From the NCBI GenBank assembly GCA_937950315.1, contig CALFDU010000007.1, forward strand, positions 1 to 64,000: DNA of 64,000 nucleotides, given 5' to 3'. The notes under the pieces are model-generated. The model saw nothing but the letters and a program-made list of their open reading frames with translations, did not search any database and was not told the origin of the DNA. The stretch comes from an uncultured Saprospiraceae bacterium. GTDB taxonomy: Bacteria; Bacteroidota; Bacteroidia; Chitinophagales; Saprospiraceae. A program made the translations under genes and the position numbers. Numbering within the stretch: the stretch's first letter is position 1; every line of letters begins with the position of its first letter. This document shows positions 7,447 to 17,161 of this stretch, piece by piece.

Positions 7447-10284
7447 TTGAGGACTTATACGATAGCGATAATATTTATGGTTCTTGTGCTTTCTACAAAA
7501 GCACAAGAACCATCTATTATTTTACCCACTTCTGAATACGAAATAAAAGGCAATACTGCATTTAACAACACAAAACTAAAGCAGGCTGCTTATTATTATC
7601 AACTAGCCTCTAATGAATATTTAGAACAAGAAAGATTTGAAGATTATGTCAAAGTAAATAATTACCGAAATTATTTATTCTATGAATTTGATCAAATTGA
7701 TTCATTTGAAATAAATGCAGTATCTACTTATGAAGTAGCCAAAAAACATTTATCTCCAAATAATCCGCAATTCAGTTCAGTAATCTCCCAATTAAGTACA
7801 TACTATTTTACAAAGTGCGATTACGTAAAATCTCATGAAATAAATTTCGAATTATTAAAAGAAGCCAAAAATTCAGATGCAGCAACAATAGCTACTTATT
7901 ATTCAAATATAGGTAATGGGTACAAACTCTTAGGAGATGAAAAAAGTGCTTTACAATATTTATTGCTCGCGGAAAAAACACTTGCTCAGGACGAAAGTAA
8001 TCCAGAGTTTAAGTATAAAATAAATCAATCAATTGCACATATCTATCGAAGTCAAAAGAAATATGAAGAAGCAAAAGAGCTATATCTCGAAGCCAAGAAA
8101 ATAGTCTACAAAAACAACTTAGACTATCTAAAGTGTGCAAGCAATCTTTGGTTAGCAGAAATAGAAGCACTGACAAATAATTACAATACCTCTATTACTC
8201 TGTTAAATGAGGCAAAAAAAGTAGATCCGAGAGACACACTTTCTAGAATAAGGATATTTGAAACACAAGAATTCATTTTTGATTTGCAAGGAAGTCATCA
8301 ACTTGCATTGAATGCTATTTCTAAAGCACAAGTGCTAGCCGAAGATTCTGGCAAAAGGATGATAAACTTACTGCAAATCAATCGATTGTTAAACCTTGCT
8401 AAATCAAACCAAAAATTAGGAAAAATAGATCAAGCTTTGGAAGCTATTCAAAAAGGACTACAACTTTTTACATTAGAAGATAATTCTGATGTGGGTTTGA
8501 AAATATATCATAATCCTCCACTAGAAAACTTCTATAATGCCTTTTCTGGATTTCAACTATTAAATAATAAAACTGCTTTACTGCTTGAAAAATATAAAAT
8601 CACAGAGAACAGAGAGATCCTTGAAGAGACTTTAAACACAGGACTACTTGCCATAGAATTAAACAGTGCCGTTCGTAAGAATATATTAAGTGAGGAATCC
8701 AAGGTCGAACTTAGTGCCAACAGCAAATTGGTATTACAAAACACTTTCGAAGCTTGTTATATTTTATATTCTCTGACTGATGACAAATTGTATCAAAAGA
8801 TATTGTTTGAAATAGCCGAAAGAGGAAAAGCGAGTCTGATGCTTGAAAAATTCCTTTACAACACAGCCAATCAAAACAGCATCATACCTGACAGCATTAT
8901 TGCGATTGAAAAAAACATACAATCTCAATTAACCTATTTAAAAAAGGAAGTTTTCAGGAATAATGGAAAGGAGAAAAAACTACAAACACTAAATAATGAA
9001 ATAGCTACATTGAACAAGGAGTTTGATGTATTGATTAAGGACCTAGAAAAAAATTACCCTTTATACTATCAAATAAAATTCAACACCTCTCCTATTGAGA
9101 TTGAAGCACTACAAAAGCAGTTAGCATCTGACAACAAAAATATGCTAATCTATTTTGAAGGGATAGATCATTACTATGGCTTGATGATACAGGGAGAAAG
9201 TGTTCAAATTAAAAAGCTATTAAAAATTGAAGACGTCATCAAAGCCAATGATGCTTTTCAAATTGCATTACAACGAAAAGAGAAACCCGAAAGTGCAAAA
9301 GAAGAATTTAATACATTTACTGAGAAGGGATTGATGTTGTACAAAAAAATGGTGCAACCACTTGTCAAAAAAGAAAACAAAAATCCTTTGATCATAATTC
9401 CTGATGGCGTTTTAGCATTTATGCCTTTTGAAACACTCATCATGACTAAACCCAAAGGCCTTGGTTATTCTCTAGACAAATTAGATTATGTCTTTGAAAA
9501 CAATGCCATTTCATATGATTATTCTGCCACCTTCTATCATATTAATTCGAATAAAGAGGTAACCAAAGAAGACGTAAGTTTTGTCGGATTTGCTCCCAGT
9601 TTTGAAAATACAGAATCGTTTGTCGGAGGGCCTGAAAGAATGAAAAACTTAACATGTAGTGTTCAAGAAATCGATCAATTGGTTGACTTAACTCATGGCA
9701 CAGCATTCATCAATAATCAAGCAACAAGTAATACCTTAGTAGAAGAAATAAACCAATATGACATTGTGCATCTTGCTACACACGCATTCATAGATAACAG
9801 TGAAAAACAAAATCATCAGGTTTACTTCTCTGACAAAACACTCTCATCAATAGAAATAGAAGGTATGACTCTTGACAACGAACTTGTAGTTCTGAGTGCA
9901 TGTAATACTGGTCAAGGAAAATTACGAGATGGCGAAGGAGTCTTCAGCCTTGCACGGGGTTTTCTTAATGCAGGATGCAAAAGTGTACTTATGAGTTTGT
10001 GGCCAGTGGGTGATTGCTCGACCGCAGAGATCATGCAACTCTTTTATAAAAACATGAAAGATGGATATGATAAAGACGAATCATTAAGGCTCGCCAAAAT
10101 AGAATACTTAAAGAATTCACCTAAGCTAAAGCAGCATCCATCCTATTGGTCTCCATTCTTAGCCTATGGCAACATGGATTCTTTGACGCTTCCAAAGAAA
10201 AACTTTCGACTGCCGGTGGTTATTTTGTCAGCAAGCTTGCTATTGGCTTTAGCCATTTATTTTAGTAGACAAAAGACCAATTAA
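7447..10284 (+). CDS. exported TPR-CHAT protein (caspase-like protease domain) with C-terminal membrane anchor
   Basis: 945 residues. The start is a TTG at 7447: it gives a complete signal peptide (ending VLSTKAQEP), while the first ATG at 7477 would cut it in half. TPR-type helical repeats fill about residues 35-470 and a coiled-coil-like stretch covers about 490-540. A CHAT domain occupies about 600-905, with the catalytic His region HLATHA (H775, H779) and the Cys in LSACNTGQGK (C819), then DGEGVFSLARGFL and MSLWPVGD. One membrane segment (about 921-938) lies at the very end. The protease domain is therefore predicted to be in the periplasm, anchored from its C-terminus. CHAT proteins include separase- and caspase-like peptidases that act on partner proteins; the target here is unknown. 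Confidence 0.88.
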   Translation: MRTYTIAIIFMVLVLSTKAQEPSIILPTSEYEIKGNTAFNNTKLKQAAYYYQLASNEYLEQERFEDYVKVNNYRNYLFYEFDQIDSFEINAVSTYEVAKKHLSPNNPQFSSVISQLSTYYFTKCDYVKSHEINFELLKEAKNSDAATIATYYSNIGNGYKLLGDEKSALQYLLLAEKTLAQDESNPEFKYKINQSIAHIYRSQKKYEEAKELYLEAKKIVYKNNLDYLKCASNLWLAEIEALTNNYNTSITLLNEAKKVDPRDTLSRIRIFETQEFIFDLQGSHQLALNAISKAQVLAEDSGKRMINLLQINRLLNLAKSNQKLGKIDQALEAIQKGLQLFTLEDNSDVGLKIYHNPPLENFYNAFSGFQLLNNKTALLLEKYKITENREILEETLNTGLLAIELNSAVRKNILSEESKVELSANSKLVLQNTFEACYILYSLTDDKLYQKILFEIAERGKASLMLEKFLYNTANQNSIIPDSIIAIEKNIQSQLTYLKKEVFRNNGKEKKLQTLNNEIATLNKEFDVLIKDLEKNYPLYYQIKFNTSPIEIEALQKQLASDNKNMLIYFEGIDHYYGLMIQGESVQIKKLLKIEDVIKANDAFQIALQRKEKPESAKEEFNTFTEKGLMLYKKMVQPLVKKENKNPLIIIPDGVLAFMPFETLIMTKPKGLGYSLDKLDYVFENNAISYDYSATFYHINSNKEVTKEDVSFVGFAPSFENTESFVGGPERMKNLTCSVQEIDQLVDLTHGTAFINNQATSNTLVEEINQYDIVHLATHAFIDNSEKQNHQVYFSDKTLSSIEIEGMTLDNELVVLSACNTGQGKLRDGEGVFSLARGFLNAGCKSVLMSLWPVGDCSTAEIMQLFYKNMKDGYDKDESLRLAKIEYLKNSPKLKQHPSYWSPFLAYGNMDSLTLPKKNFRLPVVILSASLLLALAIYFSRQKTN

Positions 10285-10296
10285 CCAACTGCTAGA

Positions 10297-12495
10297 TCAA
10301 TACCAATAATTCACTTTCAATACCAAAGCTCTGTTGTTGGTCTGAATATCTCTTCTGCTCGCCACACCATTAAATACATCATAATTATCCACAAATACCA
10401 AAAAGACATCTGACATCGGAGCAAATCTCCATTGCAGTCTTGAGTTGATTCCCATAAATTCATTTTGATCAACAAATTGAAAAAGGGTTGTCCAAAGGAG
10501 ATTACGATTAAACCCAATTTCGAGTTTACCAAGAAATGCTGTAATAACTTCACTACCAAACTGGTCTGGGAAGTCTAGTTTATTCCATTGATAACCAAAC
10601 CCCAAATTACCCCATGGTTGTATCCTAAAGTTTATATCTGTATCAGCTTGATGCAAGTTTCCATTGTAAAATTGACCCGTCTGCCCTCCTACTCCAAAGT
10701 TTACCAACTTACGTTCGTCCGAAGAGTATGAAGCAGAAATATTACTAAACACATAACGATCTGCAGGCAATGGTTCTCCTTGAGATACAAAGCTAAAAGG
10801 AAACAAAAGGTCAACATCATTTCGTGTGACCCCTATTTGAAATTCAGAGGTATTTCTAAATGCTACTGAGTAATTAAACTCATTAAACAATTCATTAAAA
10901 CTCCAATCAGGATTGGTATAATACACGGTGGTAAATCCTACATTATGTCTAGTAATTTTTCCTTCTTTTGGTCGAATACGATAAACAAAAGAGGCAATAT
11001 TATCATTAAAGCCCACACGAATTGATGTATCACGCTCTGCGTCGTAATTTTCAATACGTTGAACAAAACCCATATCAGCAAAATAGTTTTCCTGAACCGT
11101 AGCACTTGCTACCACGATTTCCCAAGAAGGATCTGTATAAGCAATTCCATAGGTATAAAATCCAGTTTTATTACTTACATCGGGTTTGAATGAATGGTGC
11201 ATGCTTCCCCATGCTGAAATTTTTCCGTCATCACTCAGGTACCCCAAATCCAAACTAGTATTTCTACCGAAGTCGGCATCAATGGGTTTGCTTCCCTCAA
11301 ATCCTTGTCTATTCAGAAACAAAGCTCTTACGTATGAACGTCCAAAATTCTTCTGCGCACTGACTGCACTTTGATTTTGTGCCGCTGAATTTTCACTATT
11401 CAATGAATGAATGTTCATGACTCCAAGACGAGTCGTATTATTCAAGTTTCCAGTCAATCGAGCTCCATACAAAATAGGTACAGCCTGACGTTCACTATCC
11501 AAACCGATTCTTCTAGAAAAGAATGGCCTTACCGCAGTATATCCAAAATCATTAAACAGATCTCCATTTTCCAAAAAAAAAGTTCTCTTCTCGGGAAGAA
11601 AAATATTAAATCGTGTCAAGTTGGTTACCAACTCATCTACTTCAATCTGAGAAAAGTCCGGATTAAATGTTAAGTCCAAGTTTAATGTAGGTGTAACTGA
11701 AACTCGTGCATCCAAACCTGCATTGGCTGAAAGTGCAACATCTTCTCCTACAAGCTTATTCACTGACCCAGTCACATAGGGAATGATATTAAAATTCCCT
11801 TTTTTAGGCGTTGGTGCTTTGTCAAAAACCAAGGCTCCTGCAAAAGCAACATCTGGCGGCCAAAAAGATTCCGGAACCGCCGTCCAGTTATGAAACTCAT
11901 TTTCATTGATGTGGTTGCGCACAAAGTTCATCCCCCACTCTGTTTCATTTGGACTAAATCGCAAAATCCTAAATGGGATTGCCATCTCCATCGACCAATA
12001 TTCATCTGTCACCTGCACTTCGCTATACCATTTATTACTCCAGTCGCTATTGATATCATCCAGTGAACGAAGCGCATCCCATTGCTGGCCTGCAGCACTC
12101 GTTCCAAACAAAAATCCATTGGTACGAGTATTTAAAGGATCAAGTACAATCGCAATACCGTCATTGTCCCAATATTCATCTCGCTTTAATGATTGAATAA
12201 TAATATCTTCTTTCTGAAAGCACTTAGCCGCAACATACAGGTTGTCTTTGTCATAGGTCAACATAACCTCTGTACGAGGATCAGCACCTTCCGCAAAAAA
12301 GGGTACTTTTTGCCAGAAGTCAGAACCAATATTGGCAGACTGCCAGGCTGGATCATCTAGCACCCCATCAATAACTATCGGAGTTGGTGTCTCCGTTATT
12401 TCTAAGCGAAAAATCTTCTTAAAATCCTCAACTGCTGGTTGAGCAGATAAAGCGCCTATAAAAAAAATACATACTATCGTCAACTGCTGTTTCAA
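10297..12495 (-). CDS. DUF5916 outer-membrane protein with CBM9-like N-terminal domain
   Basis: 732 residues with a signal peptide ending near LSAQP. Residues about 31-220 form a family 9 carbohydrate-binding-like domain (PIVIDGVLDDPAWQSA; MEMAIPFRILRF), and the rest is a beta-barrel-like DUF5916 domain (PEKRTFFLENGDLF is typical) ending in an aromatic residue (VNYWY), as outer-membrane barrels do. Function is not established for the family; membership of the outer membrane is the safe statement. Convergent with the TPR-CHAT gene, with 12 bp between the stops. Confidence 0.85.
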   Translation of the reverse strand: MKQQLTIVCIFFIGALSAQPAVEDFKKIFRLEITETPTPIVIDGVLDDPAWQSANIGSDFWQKVPFFAEGADPRTEVMLTYDKDNLYVAAKCFQKEDIIIQSLKRDEYWDNDGIAIVLDPLNTRTNGFLFGTSAAGQQWDALRSLDDINSDWSNKWYSEVQVTDEYWSMEMAIPFRILRFSPNETEWGMNFVRNHINENEFHNWTAVPESFWPPDVAFAGALVFDKAPTPKKGNFNIIPYVTGSVNKLVGEDVALSANAGLDARVSVTPTLNLDLTFNPDFSQIEVDELVTNLTRFNIFLPEKRTFFLENGDLFNDFGYTAVRPFFSRRIGLDSERQAVPILYGARLTGNLNNTTRLGVMNIHSLNSENSAAQNQSAVSAQKNFGRSYVRALFLNRQGFEGSKPIDADFGRNTSLDLGYLSDDGKISAWGSMHHSFKPDVSNKTGFYTYGIAYTDPSWEIVVASATVQENYFADMGFVQRIENYDAERDTSIRVGFNDNIASFVYRIRPKEGKITRHNVGFTTVYYTNPDWSFNELFNEFNYSVAFRNTSEFQIGVTRNDVDLLFPFSFVSQGEPLPADRYVFSNISASYSSDERKLVNFGVGGQTGQFYNGNLHQADTDINFRIQPWGNLGFGYQWNKLDFPDQFGSEVITAFLGKLEIGFNRNLLWTTLFQFVDQNEFMGINSRLQWRFAPMSDVFLVFVDNYDVFNGVASRRDIQTNNRALVLKVNYWY

Positions 12496-12610
12496 AACTT
12501 CTTTCCTTTAGACTACAAAGTTACGATTGATCTGAGTATTTTATAGTTTGCACTTGTTAATAAGATGGTAATTTGGTCTTCGTGAAGATTCCACTTTTTA
12601 CACCTATTTG

Positions 12611-14584
12611 TTAAAACTTTCGCTTCCAGCTTAATACAGGAATCAAGCCCAATTGTTGCTGAAGTACGCGTTCTTGTAATAACTCATCAAAGAAATAAAA
12701 AGCATCATTCCTACGATTCAAGATATTCTGTATATCGAGTGATAGCACAGAATTTTTAAACTCATATTGGACCCTTCCATCCAAACGATGATAAGGTTTC
12801 AATTGAACTGGATTGGCAATATCAAAAAAGTCGAAGGCTCCACCTCTAAGATGAAAAGCAAGATTGACTGCCAAGCGTTTGGCTTTGTCAAGTTCCCATG
12901 ACTTAGAAAAATTAACATTGCTGATATACCTGAATCTGTTTGTAGGAGGTAATTCATTTGCAAGATTAACTGGCACTAGGCCTCCTGCAAATGCATCTTG
13001 CCTAAATTCAAAAAAAGTAAAGTTTGCATTGATATAAAAATCGTTTTCCAACAGATGATCATACATCAACTCTACACCATAATTGTGAGCAAATCCAACA
13101 TTGAAATTTTCAAACTCTCTGTTTGAAGGAATCTGTAATAAAACAGAATAACCTTCCTCATTAACAGGTAGATCGTCGAAGTAATGATAAAATAAACGGA
13201 ACAAAACTTTCTGGTTTGTATTGAATTCTTTCTTGTAGGTTAAGGAATTATTCAATGCTTTACTTCTTGCCAAAGTTAAATTTTGACCAATGACTGGTTC
13301 TGCTCCTAAGGTCTCCGAATTTTGTTCCTGAGAACTATATGAAATTCCAAACTCTAGACTAGAAGCATTGAATTGTCTTGTCGCTAAGAGCGAGAATTCA
13401 GGTGTTACATCTCCATGATTCAATTCAATCTGAGGACCTGCCTTTCCTGTAAATGAATAAAGGTCATTAAACCAAGTATAACGCAAAGACAAATTTGCTA
13501 AAGCACGCCAATCATCGAAAGCAATATTTGGATAAGATTGATTTACATCTGAGAAACTAGCATTAATAAGTACATCAAAATTGTCAATAACACCTATGTA
13601 AAAAGGTATTTGTCCAGCATACGAAATTTTATAGTTTGCAAATTCTGCTCTTGGAAATACATCAATGAAATCCGATGTTGATGTACGTGTATCCATCTTT
13701 TGAGAATACATCAAGGTATGCTTGTATCTATTTTTATCAAACACCAACCCAGAATAAAAAAAATACGAATTAAAATCAATATCGGTCAAGGCTTTCCCAT
13801 TTTCAGCTTCTTCCAAAACATCCACCCCTCTAAATATATTGGAACTAAAACCACCGCCTGAAATGAAATCCAAGTCTTCGGTTAAGCTTGCCTGAAAAAA
13901 TCCATCCGTAAAAGCAATCTGTTCTCCACCAAAGTCAACACCAAGTTGACCAAGCAATCCAACGGTGGAATATCTAACATGTGTCTTTACTGGAATCTTG
14001 CTTTTCTGAGATTGAAGGCTTAATTCTAAACCTAGCAGACCAAGCTTAAAAAAATTTTCAGTCTTAGATAAAAAGTCAAAATTGGCAACGCCGGCTAGCG
14101 TTGAAGGCATGTTTTCTGCGTGTGTATTTGCGTGAAAACCAAAAGTATTGATCACATCAAAAGGAATTCCCAAAACACCCCCTGCACTTTGGCTCGAAAG
14201 ATCATTGAAGGTTCCTGCGTTGCTCGTGTGGTTGGGGTTGACTATCTCAGCTCCATGGATTGTCCATTTGGTGAAATCAGAAGGAAGACCATGATAAATA
14301 ATTCCATTGGCTTGATCGTTGGCAGTAGAGATTCCAACATGTCTATACAATACTCTCGAGGGGTCATCAAAAGTCGCTGCAAGTTCTCTACTCTTGCGCG
14401 TCACATAAACACTATTGTGTTTGATTCTAAATTGACTTGATAATGGATGAGCTCCCAATACAAGTGTATCAGTCAAGTATTCCAAAGAATAACTTACCGT
14501 ATCTGTCTGACCAAAGCATAAGCTTGAAGCAAATAGATACAATACCAAAGTACAAATAGAATAGTTCGTTTTAGGTTTTGTCAT
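12611..14584 (-). CDS. TonB-dependent receptor-like outer-membrane protein (short)
   Basis: 657 residues. A signal peptide ends near CFGQT. A plug-like region follows (about 75-200: DPSRVLYRHVGIS, IYHGLPSDFTKWTIHGAEI), then a long beta-rich barrel region with a terminal aromatic (LSWKRKF). It lacks the carboxypeptidase-like N-terminal domain common in Bacteroidota receptors and is shorter than most. The ligand is unknown. Stop and start are 21 bp from the sugar isomerase-like gene upstream on the same strand, but the two need not be functionally linked. Confidence 0.75.
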   Translation of the reverse strand: MTKPKTNYSICTLVLYLFASSLCFGQTDTVSYSLEYLTDTLVLGAHPLSSQFRIKHNSVYVTRKSRELAATFDDPSRVLYRHVGISTANDQANGIIYHGLPSDFTKWTIHGAEIVNPNHTSNAGTFNDLSSQSAGGVLGIPFDVINTFGFHANTHAENMPSTLAGVANFDFLSKTENFFKLGLLGLELSLQSQKSKIPVKTHVRYSTVGLLGQLGVDFGGEQIAFTDGFFQASLTEDLDFISGGGFSSNIFRGVDVLEEAENGKALTDIDFNSYFFYSGLVFDKNRYKHTLMYSQKMDTRTSTSDFIDVFPRAEFANYKISYAGQIPFYIGVIDNFDVLINASFSDVNQSYPNIAFDDWRALANLSLRYTWFNDLYSFTGKAGPQIELNHGDVTPEFSLLATRQFNASSLEFGISYSSQEQNSETLGAEPVIGQNLTLARSKALNNSLTYKKEFNTNQKVLFRLFYHYFDDLPVNEEGYSVLLQIPSNREFENFNVGFAHNYGVELMYDHLLENDFYINANFTFFEFRQDAFAGGLVPVNLANELPPTNRFRYISNVNFSKSWELDKAKRLAVNLAFHLRGGAFDFFDIANPVQLKPYHRLDGRVQYEFKNSVLSLDIQNILNRRNDAFYFFDELLQERVLQQQLGLIPVLSWKRKF

Positions 14585-14605
14585 AGTTCATTAACGCAAA
14601 AAAAA

Positions 14606-15661
14606 CTAAGATATTCCCAGGATGCTATCCAACAAATCTTGGTCTTTCTCGCCTCCTGCAAAATCATCGAAAGCTTTCTCGGTTACATTGATGATGTGTT
14701 TGTTTACAAAGTCTACTCCTTCTGCGGCACCCTGTTCAGGAGACTTAATACAGCACTCCCATTCCACGACTGCCCAGCCATCAAAACCATACTGAGATAA
14801 CTTACTGAAGATCCCTGCAAAATCTACTTGACCATCTCCCAAAGACCTGAATCTTCCTGCTCGATTGGCCCAACTTTGGTATCCACTGTAGACACCTTGT
14901 CTTCCAGATGGATTGAACTCAGCATCTTTTACATGAAACATTTTGATGCGCTCGTGGTATATATCAATGTATGCCAAATAGTCCAATTGTTGTAATAAAA
15001 AATGACTTGGATCGTACAGCAAGCAAGCTCTTGGATGATTGTCAGCTGCTTCTAAAAACATTTCATACGTTGCCCCATCAAAGATGTCTTCTCCTGGATG
15101 TACTTCATAACAAGCATCAACACCACACTCATCAAAACTATCAAGGATAGGCTTCCACCTTTTGGCTAATTCTTTAAACCCTGCTTCTACCAAACCATCC
15201 GGTCTCTGAGGCCATGGATAAATCGTATGCCACATCAATGATCCAGAAAAAGTAGCGTGCGCATTGATTCCTAGATTTTGGCTTGCTTTTCCGGCATTGA
15301 TTACTTGCTGGACAGCCCATTTGGTTCTTTCTTTTGGCTTTCCATGTACTTCCTTGGGAGCGAAGTTGTCAAACATCTTATCGTATGCTGGATTCACTGC
15401 TACTAATTGTCCTTGCAAGTGTGTAGACAATTCAGAAATCTCCAATCCATGCTCAGCAATCGTACCTTTTAGCTCATCGCAATAGGTTTTACTTTCTGCA
15501 GCCAGATTTAAATCAATCACTCGATCATCCCACGTAGGGAGCTGTACTGCTTTGTAGCCAAGATTGGCGACCCATTTACAAATAGAATCCAAAGAATTAT
15601 AGGGAGCTTCATCTCCCATGAATTGCGCTAAAAATAAAGCAGGGCCTTTGATGGTTTTCAT
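14606..15661 (-). CDS. sugar phosphate isomerase/epimerase (xylose-isomerase-like TIM barrel)
   Basis: 351 residues, cytoplasmic, no signal peptide. Metal-site motifs of the AP-endonuclease-2/xylose isomerase-like barrel are visible: ACYEVHPGED, LLYDPSHFLLQ, MFHVKDAEF and WAVVEWECC supply Glu, Asp, His and Glu ligands. Enzymes of this type isomerise or epimerise sugars and cyclitols and often partner with Gfo/Idh dehydrogenases such as the one at the left edge, though the two are 14 kb apart here. The exact substrate cannot be read. Confidence 0.85.
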   Translation of the reverse strand: MKTIKGPALFLAQFMGDEAPYNSLDSICKWVANLGYKAVQLPTWDDRVIDLNLAAESKTYCDELKGTIAEHGLEISELSTHLQGQLVAVNPAYDKMFDNFAPKEVHGKPKERTKWAVQQVINAGKASQNLGINAHATFSGSLMWHTIYPWPQRPDGLVEAGFKELAKRWKPILDSFDECGVDACYEVHPGEDIFDGATYEMFLEAADNHPRACLLYDPSHFLLQQLDYLAYIDIYHERIKMFHVKDAEFNPSGRQGVYSGYQSWANRAGRFRSLGDGQVDFAGIFSKLSQYGFDGWAVVEWECCIKSPEQGAAEGVDFVNKHIINVTEKAFDDFAGGEKDQDLLDSILGIS

Positions 15662-15735
15662 TTTCGATTGATTTTCTTGCTAAATATGTTGAAATCTTAG
15701 GTATGTATAAGATACCTCACAAAGTAAGGAGAAAA

Positions 15736-16332
15736 TCAATCTTTTATACCCTGTTCAGTGACTAGAATTTTCCAACCCGCAGAAGAGGCTGCCACACTCA
15801 ACATTTCGATGAGATCTTCTTTTTGTTCATCTGCCACTTTGAAGAGATCGCTTTCTTTGACAATGCCGGCAGCATAGTTCTTGGCTTTTTCATTGATCTC
15901 ATTCAATTCTTCTTCTGAAAAATAATTGAAGGTCCCTTCTTGGATATCGTAATAATCTAGGTCATGATCAATGGCAAGTACATCCGCTGGACCCAGCGAA
16001 TCAATGGTTATTGTACGAGTTGCTTCATCTATTGTGAACTTGGCTTTCTCAAAATCATATCCAACCAAAACTTTGGCATTTACTCTGACGAGAATTTTTT
16101 TACGGAATGGAGAAATGTCATAATATTGATAATCCTTGTAATCGTAAATTTCAGAAATTTCCCCTTCCGCAGCCACAAACTTGAAAACTTTTTGAATTCT
16201 CTCAAGCATGACGGATGAATTCTCTGATACTTGTGGAACACCCCACTGCTTCTTAAATCCAACGTACCATCCAATCAGGCCTGCAAGCAGAACAGCAACA
16301 AGAATGAGGATGATATTTTTAGTCTTATTCAT
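15736..16332 (-). CDS. DUF4230 domain protein, membrane-anchored
   Basis: 198 residues. One N-terminal membrane segment (about residues 7-24) with the bulk outside the cytoplasm. The pattern is that of DUF4230: a VRVNAKVLVGYDFEKAKF strand pair, then TITIDSLGPADVLAID and a helical C-terminal part. Function is not known for the family. Its start overlaps the end of the DUF3108 gene by 8 nt. Confidence 0.75.
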   Translation of the reverse strand: MNKTKNIILILVAVLLAGLIGWYVGFKKQWGVPQVSENSSVMLERIQKVFKFVAAEGEISEIYDYKDYQYYDISPFRKKILVRVNAKVLVGYDFEKAKFTIDEATRTITIDSLGPADVLAIDHDLDYYDIQEGTFNYFSEEELNEINEKAKNYAAGIVKESDLFKVADEQKEDLIEMLSVAASSAGWKILVTEQGIKD

Positions 16333-17161
16333 TTACTTCAAATGGGTATTTAAGTCCTTCATAAGATGAAAGTACAGCTTTTACAGAACCAACTGATACT
16401 GGAGATTCGATAAGTAGTGGAATATTATTTCCATCATCACTTATGTAAATGTTCATAACTGCTTCTTCAGTAAATACATTTCCGGTTACAAGCGTCGGTT
16501 GAAATACTTTTACTGGATAGGTACCTAGTTCTTTAATTTTCTTTTTCTTGTCATATTCTTCATAAATCAAATTAAGATTGAAAAGCTCTTTGTCAAAGAA
16601 TACATCCATCGGCAATTGATCCCCTGGAGTCAACAGACTGGTGTCAATGTTTCTTAAAAAATATACAATGCTTAATAAGTCGTGAGAGCAATGTTCAAGC
16701 GTAAAATTTCTTTCCTCTACTTTATTCCTCGTTCTACCAATATATTCCTTCACCATATACTCATCTTGGTAAAAGGAAATAGAGTCGAATCTAACATACT
16801 TTCCTTCTTCCACTTCTCGCTTAAAATGTGTGGGTAGAAGACTTGATGTATCTACTTTGCTTTCAAAGTAATCTCGTACTTTAAAATAGCGATCATATCG
16901 GTCATATGTTCTTCCATGACACACATAATGATATTGATCACCAGCCGCTTTCACCTCGAAGGTAACTGTACCTGCAGCAATCCACAGATAACCCCAATTA
17001 TAGTAAATGGTATAGGTCAATTTTTCACCTGCCAGAAAATTTTCATTTTCAATAGTACATGGCATTTCCTTGTCGGATGAATAATGTTGCGCAGTGAGCA
17101 CATTTGCCGAAAGGCTGAAAAATATCACTGTAATTAATGAATATAGACTAGTTGTTTTCAA
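16325..17161 (-). CDS. DUF3108 domain protein, secreted
   Basis: 278 residues with a signal peptide (cleavage near VLTAQH). The DUF3108 pattern is visible: FLAGEKLTYTIYYNWGYLWIAAGTV at the start (a near-invariant family opening), a YHYVCHGRT strand, and a late YISDDGNNIPLLIES segment. The family is periplasmic or outer-membrane associated, of unproven function. It overlaps the flippase-like gene upstream by 14 nt and the DUF4230 gene downstream by 8 nt, so the three form a tight operon. Confidence 0.8.
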   Translation of the reverse strand: MKTTSLYSLITVIFFSLSANVLTAQHYSSDKEMPCTIENENFLAGEKLTYTIYYNWGYLWIAAGTVTFEVKAAGDQYHYVCHGRTYDRYDRYFKVRDYFESKVDTSSLLPTHFKREVEEGKYVRFDSISFYQDEYMVKEYIGRTRNKVEERNFTLEHCSHDLLSIVYFLRNIDTSLLTPGDQLPMDVFFDKELFNLNLIYEEYDKKKKIKELGTYPVKVFQPTLVTGNVFTEEAVMNIYISDDGNNIPLLIESPVSVGSVKAVLSSYEGLKYPFEVNE

